Assembly: GCA_021396245.1 (NCBI GenBank)
Contig: WNYE01000016.1
Location: 124,001 to 188,000 of the forward strand
Direction of reading: 5' to 3'
Length of the DNA stretch: 64,000 bases
From: Sporothrix humicola
Taxonomy: Eukaryota > Ascomycota > Sordariomycetes > Ophiostomatales > Ophiostomataceae
Of this stretch, positions 10,937 through 24,136 are shown piece by piece. The position numbers were made by a program, and so were the translations under genes. The notes beneath the pieces were generated by a model, which was given only the letters and a program-made list of their open reading frames with translations, made no database searches and had not been told where the DNA came from. Position 1 is the stretch's first letter; every line of letters begins with the position of its first letter.

Positions 10937-13855
10937 ATGCGTTGGTCTGCCCTCCTCGCGGTCGGCTCGGCCGCTCTGGCCATTGCCAGCCCGGCCGGCC
11001 CGCCTCCGTCCTACCGTGACGAGGAAAAACGCGGCGTCATTCCTCCCGGTGGCGGCGGCGGCGGCGCCTCCAGTGAGTCCTGCTCTGACTCGAGCAGCAT
11101 CCCGCCGCCCGCCTCGGCCTCGTCGTCCTCTGTCGTGATTGCGTCGCCGTCGTCGTCGGTGGTGGTCGTCTCGCCGTCTTCTTCGGTTCCTGCCGCGTCT
11201 TCTTCGTCGGCCGCTCCTTCTTCTTCGGTTGTCATTGTCTCGCCTTCCTCTTCTGTCGCAGCTTCGTCCTCGGTCGCAGCTTCTTCTTCTGTCGCGGCTT
11301 CCTCTTCCGTCGCGGCCTCTTCGTCGTCGGTCGCAGCTTCCTCTTCCGTCGCAGCTTCCTCTTCAGTCGCTGCTTCTTCGTCAGTGGCGGCCTCCTCCTC
11401 TTCTGTGGCAGCCTCTTCCTCTGTCGCAGCCTCCTCCGCCAGCAGTGCCAGCAGCGCCTCTGTTGCGTCTTCCGCCTCCTCTAGCGCTAGTGGTGTCGGT
11501 AGTGTCGGTGCCGGCAGCTCGTCTGTGAGCTCAGCCAGCTCGGCCAGCTCTGCATCTGCATCTGCATCGAGTGCTTCGTCGGTCTCGGCTTCGGTGTCGG
11601 TGTCTGCATCAGCCTCTGCATCAGCCAGCTCCGCCAGCTCTGCCAGCTCTGCCTCTTCGGCATCGAGCGTAGTCTCTTCGTCCGCATCATCCGCCTCGTC
11701 GGCCGCTTCGAGTGCCTCTTCTGTCAGCGCCAGCGGCAGCTCTGCAAGCAGCGCCTCGTCCGCCTCTGCTTCAGCTAGCTCGGCCAGCTCTGCCAGCTCT
11801 GTCTCGGCCTCGGCCAGCAGTGCTTCTTCTGCAAGCTCAGTGTCTGCTTCTGTTTCATCTTCAGCCTCTTCAGCCTCTTCAGCCTCTTCAGCCTCTTCAG
11901 CCTCTTCCGCCTCCGTATCCAACTCGGTCTCGGCCTCGGCTGGCTCTTCTTCCGTCGCGTCGGCATCGTCCGTCTCGGCGTCATCTGGCTCGTCTGCTTC
12001 CAGCGCCTCTTCTGTTTCTTCTGCCTCGAGCGCATCCTCGGTTTCCTCTGCCTCTTCAGCCTCTGTCTCCAGCAGTGCCAGCGTCAGTGCCAGCGTCAGC
12101 GCCAGCGTCAGTGCTAGCGGCAGCTCCTCTGTCTCTGGATCGTCGAGTGCTTCTTCGGCCTCGTCTGCCTCGTCCGGTTCGTCTGCTTCTTCGCAGTCGG
12201 CATCGGTGTCTTCGGTCTCCTCCGCTTCGTCTGTCTCGAGCTTGAGCAGCGCTTCGTCCGTGTCGGCCTCGTCGGGCTCCTCGGCGTCGTCTGCTTCGTC
12301 TGCTTCTTCCGCATCCTCTGTCTCGGGCTCTTCTTCCGCTTCTGCCTCAGGCTCGTCTTCTGCTTCTGCTTCATCCTCGGCATCGGGCTCATCGTCGATC
12401 TCTTCTGCTTCGTCGGCCTCGTCCGCTTCCTCTGCATCTTCTGCCAGCTCCGCCTCTTCTCTCTCTTCAGTCTCCTCCGTAAGCTCTGCCTCCTCGGCCT
12501 CGTCCGTCTCCAGCTCTGCATCGAGCGCCAGCTCTGCATCGAGCGTCAGCTCCGTCTCGGGCTCTAGCTCTGTCTCGGGCTCGTCGTCTGCTTCTGTGTC
12601 CTCTTCTGCCTCTGTCTCTGGCTCGGGCAGCTCTTCCATCTCTGCTTCTAGCTCGGCCTCTGGCTCGTCGAGCTCGGCTTCGGTCTCTTCGTCCGCTTCA
12701 GTGTCGGGCTCTGGCTCCAGCTCCATCTCTGTCTCCTCGTCTGTCAGTGGCAGCAGCAGTGCCTCGGCGTCGAGCTCAGCTTCGTCTGTGTCGTCGGCAT
12801 CTTCTGCCTCATCCGCATCTTCTGCTTCGTCGGCCTCCTCGGCTTCGTCTGCTTCTTCTGCTTCCTCTGCTTCCTCTGCTTCTTCTGCTTCCTCTGCTTC
12901 TTCGGCATCATCTGCCTCTTCCGTCTCTTCGGCCTCGTCGGCTTCCAACTCCAACTCTGCCTCTGGCTCCGCCTCCGGCTCCAGCTCGGCATCCAACTCT
13001 GGCTCGGCCTCAGCCTCTGCTTCTTCGAGCAACGATGTCTCGACCGTGACCAGCGTGTCCACCGAGACCGGCACCTCCACATTCATCTCGGGCGGCTCCT
13101 CGGTCACGTCGACGTTCACAAAGACCAAGACCACTGACATCACCGTGACGTGCCACAACTGCGCCACCAAGACCATCACATCAAACGGCCACACCATTGT
13201 CACGACCATCACCGACACCCGGACCATTGAGACCACTGTCAGCTGCGACACCACGACCTACACGTCGGGCGGCCAGACCTACACCAAGACCCACACCACC
13301 ACGCTCACCATCCCCTGCAAGCACTGCACCACTCAGACGTACACGTCGGGCGGCAAGACCTACACCACCGTCTGGCGCACGGGCACTGTCACCGAGAGCT
13401 GTATCACGTCCACCTACACCTCCGGCGGCCACACCTACACCACGACCATTACCCAGGGCGGTGGTGGCGGTGGTCACAACGGTGGTGGCGGCGGCGGTGG
13501 CGGTGGTGGCGGCTCCTACACTACGACCGTTATTGGCGGCGGTGGTGGTGGAGGTGGCGGCGGCGGCTCCTACACTACGACTGTTATTGGCGGCGGCGGC
13601 GGCCACAACGGCGGCGGGGGTGGTGGAGGCGGTGGCGGCGGCGGCTCGTACACCACGACCATCATCGGCGGCGGTGGCTCCGGTGGCGGTGATAACGGCA
13701 ATGGCAACGGCAATGGCAACGGCAATGGCAACGGCAATGGCAACGACAATGGTAACGGCAACGGAAATGGCAATGGTAACGGTGGTGGTAATGGCAACGG
13801 TAACGGCGGTGGTGGCGGCGGCTCGGGCACTACAACTGTTGGTGGTGGTGGCTCT

Positions 13856-13886
<31 letters not shown>

Positions 13887-14644
13887 GTGGTGGTACTGCC
13901 ACGACGACTGCTCCTGGCGGCGGCTCCGGTGGTGGAGGTGGTGGCGGCGGCGGCGGCGCTACTACGACAGCTGTCGGCGGTGGTGGCTCCGGTGGTGGTG
14001 GTGGTGGTTCGGGAGGTGGCGGCGGTTCTGGCGGTGGCGGAGGTGGTGGCGGCAACGGCACTCCCACGACCACGGCCTGCGCCTGCTTCACCTCAACCGC
14101 CTGCGTCATTGTCGGCCAGACCGTCCAGGCCACGGCCGTCGCCGACTGCTTGCTGGTCAGCGTTACCGTTATCGATGCCAACATTACAGACTCCGTGCTG
14201 GTCGATGCTACCGTCAAGGGCGGCTCCGTCCTGAGCGGCGTGCGCTTCACCGGCGGTTCCGTCACCAACTCGTACGTCCAGCTTGGTCTCCTCCAAAACG
14301 TCACTGTCTCCGACTCGATTCTCTACGACGTCGGCCTCCAGGGCGCCGAGCTCGTCAATGTCACGGGCTACGGCGTCTTCGCCCAGGCGGCCCTGCTGAG
14401 CAATGTCTCCGTCACCGGCTGGGGCTACATCCAGAACGCCACCGTCGTCGACGGCGGCTCTTACAAGGAGGTTGACTTTTCGGGTGTCGCCATCAACAAG
14501 GGCGCCGTCGTCGAGGCGTCGAACCTGCAGGACATCACTGTGTCAGCGGCGACGCTCGGCAACGGTGTCAAGCTCCAGGACTACACGCTGGCCAACGGCA
14601 CGACCACGGCCGCGGACGTCCTGAAGCAGGGCGAGAAGGCATAA
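10937..14644 (+). CDS. Secreted Ser/Ala/Val-repeat stalk protein with Gly-rich linker and beta-solenoid-like C-terminus
   Basis: Intronless, 1235 residues. A signal peptide (about 1-18, MRWSALLAVGSAALAIAS) is followed by a Gly-Pro segment. About 660 residues are built almost only of Ser, Ala and Val with a few Gly. A Thr-rich part has paired cysteines and repeated TYTSGG units (about 700-835). A Gly/Asn linker with runs of Gly and NG dipeptides extends to about 1045. The C-terminal about 190 residues have regularly spaced short hydrophobic strands and N-x-T/S sites such as NVTVSDS, which suggests a solenoid. No C-terminal hydrophobic GPI signal is present; the protein ends in charged residues. 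The Ser region is probably O-mannosylated and rod-like, giving an adhesin-like stalk-and-tip design. The family is not recognised and the function is inferred from composition. Repeat length may vary between strains. Confidence 0.85.
11100..13030 (+). repeat. Degenerate Ser/Ala codon minisatellite
   Basis: Nearly 2 kb of imperfect 3- to 9-bp units (TCx, AGC, GCx, GTx) encodes the Ser/Ala/Val stalk of the secreted protein. Local perfect repeats exist, for example GCCTCTTCA units near 11870-11910. The mixed use of all Ser codons points to an old, diverged array rather than a recent expansion. The low complexity also leaves the opposite strand free of stops. Confidence 0.8.
13460..14060 (+). repeat. 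Gly and Gly/Asn codon repeats (GGN / AACGGN)
   Basis: Runs of GGC/GGT codons are broken by short TTT or TTV blocks, with an AATGGC/AACGGC array near 13695-13800. They encode the flexible Gly-rich linker of the secreted protein. Such arrays are prone to slippage and to assembly error. Confidence 0.75.
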
Positions 14645-15270
14645 GCTCTTCTGGGCCTCGACTATAACTTTTCATTCGTTGTGACTGATCGAGTGCCTCA
14701 CAAGACTCGACTCACCCCTCTTGTTACACTTCGTTGGCGATAAGATGGACTCTGGTGTCAGACAGACTATCTCATTGACCCCTCTTTTCCCAAGCGTTCT
14801 TCACTTTTTTTTTTTCTATTTCTTCTTTTTTTTTCACTCTTTCTTTCCCATGTCTGTTTGTTTACTTAATCCTTTTTATTTTCGTTTAGCTTTTGTTTTC
14901 ATTTCTTCTCTCTTTTGCGATTTACATTTGTCGGCGTTTCAGCAGCACTTTCCCCCAATCCCCCAACACCACACATCAACACACTCCACTGGGCTAATCG
15001 AGGATATTTTTGGATGGGATGGATGATATATGAAGGATATGACGGAATATGGATACTTAAAACACACCACTTGGCCACACTGGCTGCACCTTACCTTAGA
15101 TATGATTACGATTATGAGATAACTTACACTGGATGGATCACACTCCTTTTACATAGATGATAATATGGACTTGTTTTTGCTTTTATTTACTTGCCTCTCT
15201 GTATTTAAAACCAATGTCAACCTCAGCTGGATCACTACTGTGTTTTGATTATGGTTTGTTATGGGAGAAT

Positions 15271-15317
<47 letters not shown>

Positions 15318-18300
15318 TACGACGAAATATTTGTTTGAAAATTTATTTGAAAAAAATAGAAGCTTGAAAAAGAAATAAAATAAAATTGGACAAAGCACAT
15401 ATGTGAGAAATTAAGATTTGAATATATCTTTCGTTCGGTGAATAAAGTATCTGCTTTGTGGGATAGAAAAGGGGTTGATGTTTACATGTAGTTACAGCTT
15501 ACCAACTCCTTTTTATGCATCAAGACAAATATCATTATCTCTACTGTGTAAAGCATTGAACCGTAGTGTGTCCCACTAAATACATTTCTAACACAAAGAT
15601 AATCCCATTGAACTTGTTCTACCAAAGTCCATATTCAATTCTCGGGACCGTGTCTGTCCATTTTATGTGAAGTGGTGGCCGGAGGTAAGGCTGTCAACTT
15701 GATCACCCAGAGCGCGTGTAAGTGCGCCGAATAACCCGCGGGATACTGGCGGCCGATAAACGCCGCGGCCATCTGTTTTGTGTGGAGGCAAACATCTTGT
15801 CCGGAAGACATTCAGCGGCCGCGTCGTCAAGATGGACGACAGAGACGACGATGATGATGACGGTGCCCGTCGCCCTCCGCCCTCCGTCCTCCGTACTGTA
15901 TCCGCCTTCTGCCTTGCCAGGAAGCAGTTCTTTCCCCATGTTATGGCCGTTGAATCCTTCGTCACGCGTCTCCGCCCTCCGCCTTTTTCCCACAGCCAAA
16001 GCAGTCGACAAAACGGCCATCTCAAGGTGATTGCAACGTGGATTGGACGACTTTTAAAATCTGACGTGAGATGCCAGGCAGGAAAGTTGCGAAAGAGGCA
16101 CATAATATTCAAAACGGAGGCCAATTGACAGGCGAAACGGACAGAGAAGAAGGCAAGTTACATTACTTAATCACCTACGAGTGGGTTCCAATCCCAAAAT
16201 CCCCAAATCCTAGAATCCCAGAATCCTTCAGATGCGCATCCAATCTCGTGTCATTCTGGGGTGCCCTGGCGAGCCAGAGTTTTTGGAATTGGTTCTGGTT
16301 TTTGTTTTGTTTGCGATCCTCGCACTCTGGAGGAACTTGGCCCGCGCATTCGCTTAGATAAACAGAAGCTATCTTTTCGTTTTCCTGTTCATCGCATTCA
16401 ATCGCATTCAAGCATGCATCACGACATTTCACTTTCCTTTTCTGGCGCGTCTTTTGTTCAAATTCCTCCAACGGGCAGCAACAGAGGAGTGTTAGCCCCG
16501 GCCCCGAAACCCCGTCCCCTGTCTGCTCTCCGCCACAGGACAAGGAGAGGAGATAAACGAACCTTTGATGACTTATCTCCAGGTGGGCTCTTGCCAAAAC
16601 AGGAAGTCGCCGTCGCCAGCAACGCGCCAATGCCAGTGCCAGGGGGTTGTCTTGGTGCCCTGAACCAGACCAGTAGAGACCAACAGCGCGGTTCACAAGC
16701 GACGGCACGCCATTCGCTCTCTTCCGAAGGATGAGAGACAACCAAAGGAAACCGTTTTTTGTTGCTATTGTCCTGGTCAATTCAGATAATATTGTTTCCC
16801 GCTCCTTTTCTGGTCACCGATTTGACCTTGTCCGCGCCCTGTTGTCGCAATGTTTTGTTCTCTCTCCTTTTTCTGTCAAAAAAACCCTCTCACTCGTTTT
16901 TCGATCGGGCCGCCTACGAGTCCGCGAACCCGAAAGTCGTTATATTCTCACCAAAAATGCCTCCTTATGTCAGGAAGAAAAGGCAGCAAGAATGCATTCG
17001 TATGAGCAAGTATTGTTTGACAAAAAAAATATTGTCGCATGATGTCGAACGTGTTAACCCTGCATTACGCAAGACATGAGCCTACCCTTTTCCTGACAAG
17101 TGTCTATCATCGGATCCGAGTCTACGATTTACTTTTGTGCGAGTACGAAGGATGAAGGCCTCGCATTATGAACGGCTGACGTTGTCTGCCCTATCGTATT
17201 CGTTTTTGTTTTTGCATGCAGTCTAGAAGCTTGGTGATGTTCTTTAAATTCTTAAATGCGACGAGGACGGGCCGTTGCCAAAAAAGCGCCCAGCTCTTCA
17301 ACTCCCGTACGAATACGCGATAACAGCTGGCGACGGACGATAACGCGGGTGCGAGCTCGGATTTTTGGTGCATTTGGGTGCATTCTGGTGCGGTTTCAGC
17401 GCAGATTTTTGTCTAGATCTCAGTCGTATTCGTGTTTTCACAGCCTTGGGACAAGAAAAGGAGACGCTGAAAAATAGGGGAGAAGGGAAGAGGACCCGTG
17501 GACCCTCTAAAAGAAGGCAACAAGATTAGCAGGCAAAAGCTTGGACTCTTTCTGGGCTTCTCTGTGAAGCCAAGTGTTTGTTTGGGGGAAAGGGGGGTGA
17601 AAAACGTGGTCCGCGTATGTGGTGCCTCTGGAATTGTCTTGGTTGTCTCTGTCTTGGTGGTCTTGGGTCGTATTGCAGGGGACCAGGACCCGATGCCAAG
17701 ACTCTTCGACCGCCGCTTCGGTGGAAGGCTCCAAAGTTTAAATGTGAGGAACGTGAAATGGGAGAGGGAAAAATAGAAAAGGGAAAAAATAGATTGGACC
17801 ACCCACCCAAGAGATTGAAAAAGAGATTGTTTCAGTGGGGTTCTGGGTCCCTGACCCACGCCTTTTTGCTGTCAGTAGTCAGTATTTGCATTTTGCTGGC
17901 ATCAGCAAGGGGCAGAGATTGGTGGCCTCCGTGAAAGCGAAAAATGAAAGACACGGCGCGCATGGCCAGCCGCGCGCTGATCCAAAAAGGGAAAACGGAG
18001 GAGGTGAGGGGCCAAAAGGGAGAACGCGTGGTGGAAGTGTGGAAGTGGAAGCGAGAGACAATCGCAGGGAGGGGAAAGGGAAAAAGAGAGGGAGAAGAAG
18101 ACGACAAGAAAAAGAAAAGACAAGACGAAAAAGGGCTGTGATGGAGGGTTGCAAAACGGAGGCGTCGAGGGCTGAAGTGAAAATGCAAAGGAAAAGTGAA
18201 AAGTGAGTGTGAATATGGCAAACGAAGCAAACCAACCAAAGAAAGGGAAGAGAACAAAAAGACGCCGATTGGTCTGCTCGGGACTATGGCTAGTTTTGGG

Positions 18301-21300
18301 CAAAACAGTGGAAGTGGTGTGAACACTGAACTCTCAGGCTCGGACACTCAATGGCTCTGGATCTCGCTTTCGACATGGCCGAAACTGTCGGAGACTTTTG
18401 TCAATGCCCACTCCATGTCGAGGATACGAACGATATTAAGAAAAGTGAGTGTCATGTTCGACCTTGGCAATGTCGCGAAATCAAAATCATAATGTCACGA
18501 GCGGTTGCACGAGAAAAGGCAGATGCCAATACCACAAGGCTGTTTCTTGACAGGTAAGACACATAATCGTCGTCATTGCTGTTCAATCTGATAAAACTCG
18601 AAAGATCATGAGAACATAACGGCGTGCATCGTCCTTCGATCCAGATATTGCTGTAAATTCACGAACACAATCCGGGCCGTGTTGTTGTCGTTGTCGTCTT
18701 CTTGTCGTCGTCGTAAATGTCAGCACCTCGTGTTTGGCGCGTTCTTTTCTCGCCTGTTTTCGCATTTTACCTAATCTCGCCAATACTCAATCGGTTCGGC
18801 TCTGTCTCCCTGCTTTGGCTCGTAGGCTGACGTGAACGGACTGACCGACAGGGGTCGTTTGGGCGTCATTTGGGCTCTGGGCAGACGCTGCTGACAACAC
18901 CAAACGGAGGACGGCCTGATAAAAGGCCGACCCAAGAAGCTAAGGAAGTTAAACCACCTCAAAAGACCTCTCCCGTTTGACTCTACGGAGTAATACGACG
19001 TACCTCTCTCTGAAACGGACGGGAACGCCTTGACCTCTCCGACATATTGCAGACGGTTTGCAGGCGGCAACTGAACCGACAACCAGAAACCGGGAGAGGC
19101 TGACAACAAACAGCAACAGCAACAGCAACCGGCAAAAGTAGCCCGTTCCTTTTTCTTTGCAGTCACTTGCAGACACGGCAGGCGGCAGGTGCTGTATGCA
19201 GCAGTACGCGAGTCTGCAGAAAAAATTGGTGACAGCCTCAGACAGCCTCCGATAGTGTGACCCGGTAAAAAAGCACCGATAGATTGGGTAATACCGCAAT
19301 GCGTGTAATACGTGTAAAACAGTGTCGGCTAGAGTTCACGTCAACGACAGCGGCAACCGAAAGGAAAAAAAAAATCAAAGACAACAGCGCTCTTGGCAGT
19401 GGACAAAACAGTTTGCCTTTGTCAATACCCACAAGACAAGACAATTCCAAGACGGTCGAATATCGTTCCCTGGATTACGGCATTATGGACAACTCTCCGC
19501 GGAAAGAAAAAGAGGCAAAAGAAAACCGACAGATAAGTTTTGACGATGCACACGCGGGGCACAGATTTTGTAGCTGGGAGTAGCCCGTAAAACATACGGC
19601 AACATACCCAATACGTCGACATGCATGCATGGTACGCTCCGCGGATTGTTTTGGCTGCCCTTTTCCCTTTTTCTCGAACGGCGTACGGGGACCTTTGATG
19701 TCCGTATGCCGTGCCCGGGATTATGTCCGGGAGTCTTCTGAACTCAGTACACAAATGATTCAGAACATGACGATCATATTGGGTTCTTGCAAGCAGTGAA
19801 ACAAGTCAGAAAAGCCACAACATGGCTGTGGTAATACGGAAAACAACGGCTGTCTTTTGTCTGGACCACCCTCACAGTTGACATAAAGATCTTATCATTA
19901 CACAAGAAGGCTGAAGGCAAAAGGCGAAAAGAGACTTTCCAGTGAAACGTTGTAGATTGTAGCACGTTGAAGTGGCTCAGCGGTTCTTTTTCACCGTTTT
20001 CTCGAGATTCAAAATGAATCAGAATGAATTCTGAGAAAAAAGACCGAGTGCCTGAGCTCCTGAGGCTGTGAACTTGACTGACTCCTCGCTAAAAAGTTTG
20101 AAAAGACCCTAATGGCACAAGCAATGCGCTATGCCTGTAGTGCTTCTGTAGCGCTTCCCCACAGGTCTGGCCGGGCTGGATTTAACGTCTTACACCCGCC
20201 CTAGCTTCTTTCTTTTCGTTATGTTTATTTCCCTTTCAGGTCCTCCGTTTTTCGTTCTCTTCTCGCCTCTTTTCTCGTCTCTTTTTCGTCCTGCTCCGTT
20301 CCTGTGCCCTGTGACCATCCTGTGACCACTCCACGATATTTTCTCGACATTTGCCCATTTTCATCCTTTCTTTCTCACCAAATACGCTATCAGATGCCTG
20401 TCGATCGCGCTCGTCTTTACCCGTGCTTACTTCTGACTTTTTGCCTGCTCTTATCGATTCTCCCCGCAAACGTCCGTCTCGCAGTAACATGCCCCTTTTG
20501 ACACTGGGCATTGGAATGTTCATCCGTTCCTCGCCTTGAGCAACGTAGAGGTAACTGAGTAACGAATAACAAGTGAACCATACTCTGCATCTCTCTGCCG
20601 CACCTCTGCAAACCTTATTCGAAAAAAATGGAAATAACAATATTGAATGACGATGGGGAGGACATTGGGGTTTCTTTCAAAACGGACTATTTTTGCCCTT
20701 ATTGCCTGTTGGTTCTTTTGATCGTTGACGTATTTGACCGCTCGGCGACTTTTCTATCCGCTTCACCGTTTTCTCTTATTTCTGTTATTTTCTTTCTTTT
20801 CTCCCTTGTTTCTTTGTCTTCCCCTGCTGTCCAGTCCCAGAACAACACGCGCCGTAATATTCTTTGCCATCCTTTCAATGCGACAATACCCCGTATCCTT
20901 CTAACTTAACTTTGGATTGTCGTAAAATTCCCCATATCTGACGACGTAATATGCTCTTTTCGTCACAGCTGCCTGCCGCCCATTTGCTTTTCGTATGATT
21001 AATCCCGTATATTTTTTGTTTGATTTTGCCAGCCCTGTCAACCTTCACGGACTCCTACAAGTCCCCGATTCCATCTCACTGATCTCCCCATCTCAGTTCA
21101 ATGTTTTCATTTTGCATCATCCGCATCACCTGCAATCGGCCCAACTTCACCGTAGGCTGTGCTTCTTGTACAAAATACTGAATATGTTGTGAAACTAAAT
21201 CCGCCAACACTGCCAACGGAGATGGCTTATCTCCTGGAGCCTCGTTTGGACGCTTTTGCTGTAGCCTTTTTGTCGACTTTTCCTCGACAGCCTTCGCTGA

Positions 21301-22124
21301 AGTGAACCCAATTTTCACGTCTTTGTCCACTGCCCTCCACTATTGTCGCTTGGCAGTATCCGTCAAGGCCCCTAAAAATCTTATTTTTCTTTTTTCGTCT
21401 GGTTCCAGTTCAATTTTTTTCAGGAGACGAGAAGGCCTGGAGACAGAGTGGGTAATAGGCCCGTCTAGTCACAGCGTGGCGCGGGCCCTGACCCCAGTAA
21501 TTATGAGTCTAATCGAGGGGAAGCTAAGAAAACGGACAGAAACGGTGGGGTTTGCAAACTTGCGCTTGGGAGGAAAGCGCAACCCGCGGACTGCGAGCAC
21601 CGACTTTTTGGTTCTGGTCTGGTCTGGACTTTGACCACGCGCACGGGACGGAGCAACCCAACCAGGAAACAAGTACGAGCAGACCAAACAAAGGCACAGA
21701 AAGGAAGGAACGAGGGAAGCAAAGAAGGAAGATCGTACCGTAACGGAGCTTTGCTATTATCGGTCCCTTTTTTTCGAGTATCGATTTTTTTTTCTTTGGT
21801 CTTTTCTGCCCATCCGTTTTCACTTTGACCCCCCTATCTTATTTTTATTCCTTCCTTTCTCTCACTTTCTTCTTGTGATTGCTTTTATTTAATACCACAG
21901 CTTCACCCCCCTTCCCATTTCGTTCGTTCCTTCTGTTTTTGTTCTTTCTCTTCACTTCTTCAGCTCCTTCCATATTTACAACTTTAATTCAACCTTTGCG
22001 CGTCGCTCCTTCCTTTTTCTTTGTTGAGCACGCCATTCACGACAAAGGCATCCCGCCTACTTTTACCAACTTTCTCACCACCCTTTCTTCTCGTCACATA
22101 ACCTTCATCTTGCAACCGCACATC
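14645..22124. other. Long intergenic region, no supported gene
   Basis: About 7.5 kb between the Ser-rich protein gene and the DHA2 transporter. I see no frame with domain-like composition and no convincing exon chain; the longest frames are biased, overlapping and antisense to each other. Notable items are a T30A16 block at 15272-15317, a CAACAG microsatellite near 19107-19130, and TACGGAGTA at 18984-18992. A long pyrimidine-rich tract ahead of 22125 is probably the transporter's promoter and leader. Confidence 0.6.
15272..15317. repeat. T30A16 homopolymer block
   Basis: Thirty T are followed directly by sixteen A, so the centre is a perfect 16-bp inverted repeat able to fold back. It could be a natural AT tract, a junction of two poly(A) remnants in opposite orientation, or an assembly effect at a homopolymer. 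Confidence 0.85.
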
Positions 22125-24136
22125 ATGTCCGACACGCTCAAGGCCGTCCCGGCCGAAAAGGCCACCGCCGTGGCCTCCACATCAAACTCCCGCGCACCCT
22201 CACCCACACTTGCGCCCAGCCGCACCTCGGTCGACAAGGAGATGCGCGACGAGAAGCTGCCGACGACCAGCGGCACCGGCAGCGGCGAAGACGAGGAGGC
22301 TGAGGAGGCGTCCGAAGAGGAGGTCGAGAACGTCAACGTCGAGGCCATTCGCGCCGCCGCTGACGGCCATGCCCTCGGCAAGGTCGAGACCTCCAAGTCG
22401 CACGCCGACGGCACGCTTGCTGTCGCCAAGACGGCCACGCGCGAAGACGGCTCCGAATACCCCACGGGCGCCCGTCTCGCCCTGATTATGCTTGCTCTGT
22501 GTCTGGCCGTGTTCCTCATGGCCCTCGACAACTCGATTATCGCCACTGCTATCCCCAAGATCACCGACCAGTTCCACTCGCTCAACGATGTCGGCTGGTA
22601 CGGTTCTGGTAAGTTTTTCTTTGGTCCTCGCTGCGCTCGCAGTTTCTGTCGCAGCATTTCTTGCTCGCTTCGCACCCTTGACAGCATGCTAACCCGTCTG
22701 TAGCCTACCTCCTGACGACTGCCGCCCTCCAGCTCCTGTTCGGCAAGTTCTACACCTACTTCAGCATCAAGTGGATTTTCCTCGGCGCCATCTTCGTCTT
22801 CGAGGTCGGCTCCCTCATCTGCGGTGTCGCCCAGAACTCCGTTACCCTGATCATTGGCCGTGCCGTCGCTGGTCTCGGCTCCTCTGGCATCTTCTCGGGT
22901 GCCCTGATCATCCTCGCCTACTCTGTCACTCTCGATAAGCGCCCCATGTACTCGGGCATGATCGGCTCCATGTACGGTATTGCCTCCGTCGCCGGTCCTC
23001 TGCTGGGTGGTGTCTTCACCGACAAGGTCACCTGGCGCTGGTGTTTCCTGATCAACCTGCCCATTGGCGCCATTACCCTGGTTGTCATTGGCTTCTTCTT
23101 CCAGGATCCCGAGCGCAAGAACGGCCAGCCCGCCGCTGCCCGCGTCACCACCGCCGAGCAGGCTGCTATTGACGAAGCTGCCGCCAACCGCACCCTGTGG
23201 CAGAAGATGCGTCCCTTCGACCCCATTGGCTCGGCCATTTTCATGCCTGCTATCATCTGCCTGCTCCTGGCCTTGCAGTGGGGTGGCACCACCTACGCCT
23301 GGAACAGCGGCCGCATCATTGCCCTGTTCGTCATCTTTGGTGTCCTAATCATCATCTTCCTCTACGTCCAGTACCGCCAGCAGGACGACGCCACCGTCCC
23401 GCCCCGTATCATTAAGAAGCGCTCTGTCTGGGCCGCCGGCTGGTACAGCTTCGCTACGGGTGCTGCTTTCCTGGCCTCCGTCTACTACCTGCCCATCTGG
23501 TTCCAGGCCGTCAAGGGTGCCTCGGCCGTCAGCTCGGGTCTCATGAACCTGCCCATGCTTATCTCGCTCGTCCTCATGTCCATTGTCGCCGGAGGTGTCG
23601 TTACTGTCGTCGGCTACTACACGCCCTTCATGATTGCCGGCACCGTCCTCATGCCCATTGGCTACGGTCTCATCTCGACCTTTGCCCCCGGCATCTCGTC
23701 CGGCAAGTGGATCGGCTACCAGATCATTGCTGGTGCAGGTGTCGGTCTGGGCATGCAGCAGCCCCTGATGGCCGTCCAGACGGTTCTCGACATCAAGGAC
23801 GTGCCCACCGGTACTTCCGTCATTGTTTTCCTGCAGACTCTCGGTGGCGCTCTGTTCGTCTCCATCTGCCAGAACATCTTCACCAACAAGCTCCAGGAGA
23901 ACGTCCTGAAGCTGGTGCCGGGCCTCGACCCCGCCACCGTCCTCGCTGCTGGTGCCACCGGCATCCAGACCATCATCTCGCCCGAGCAGCTGCCGGGTGT
24001 CAAGCTGGCCTACAGCGAGGCCCTGTGCCAGACGTTCATCGTCAGCACCGCCTTGGCGGCCATGACCGTCATTGGCTCCGGCGTCATCGAGTGGAAGTCC
24101 GTCAAGGGCAAGAACGTTGAGGTCGGCATGGCATAA
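22125..24136 (+). CDS. MFS drug:H+ antiporter, DHA2 family (14-TM), two exons
   Basis: Exons 22125-22608 and 22704-24136. The 95-nt intron has donor GTAAGT, branch GCTAAC and acceptor TAG; the joined protein is 638 residues. The first about 120 residues are a hydrophilic, acidic cytosolic tail. Fourteen-helix DHA2 signatures follow: LDNSIIATAIP in helix 1, RAVAGLGSSGIF, then GPLLGGVFTDK and the WRWCFLINLPIG block. Family members export toxins, antifungals or the cell's own metabolites across the plasma membrane. The ATG at 22125 is the first in frame after a pyrimidine-rich leader and begins a normal DHA2 tail. No biosynthetic cluster genes lie beside it, so the substrate is unknown. Confidence 0.93.

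Noticed and set aside
11011..13254. 747-codon open frame antisense to the Ser-rich gene, encoding Glu/Ala/Asp repeats
   Set aside because: It is the mirror of the Ser/Ala codon repeats, which contain no stop on the reverse strand. It has no independent domain, and the sense frame has a signal peptide and promoter.
16175..16780. 201-codon minus-strand frame in the 14.6-22.1 kb gap
   Set aside because: Composition is random, it overlaps equally long frames on the plus strand, and no splice, promoter or domain support exists.
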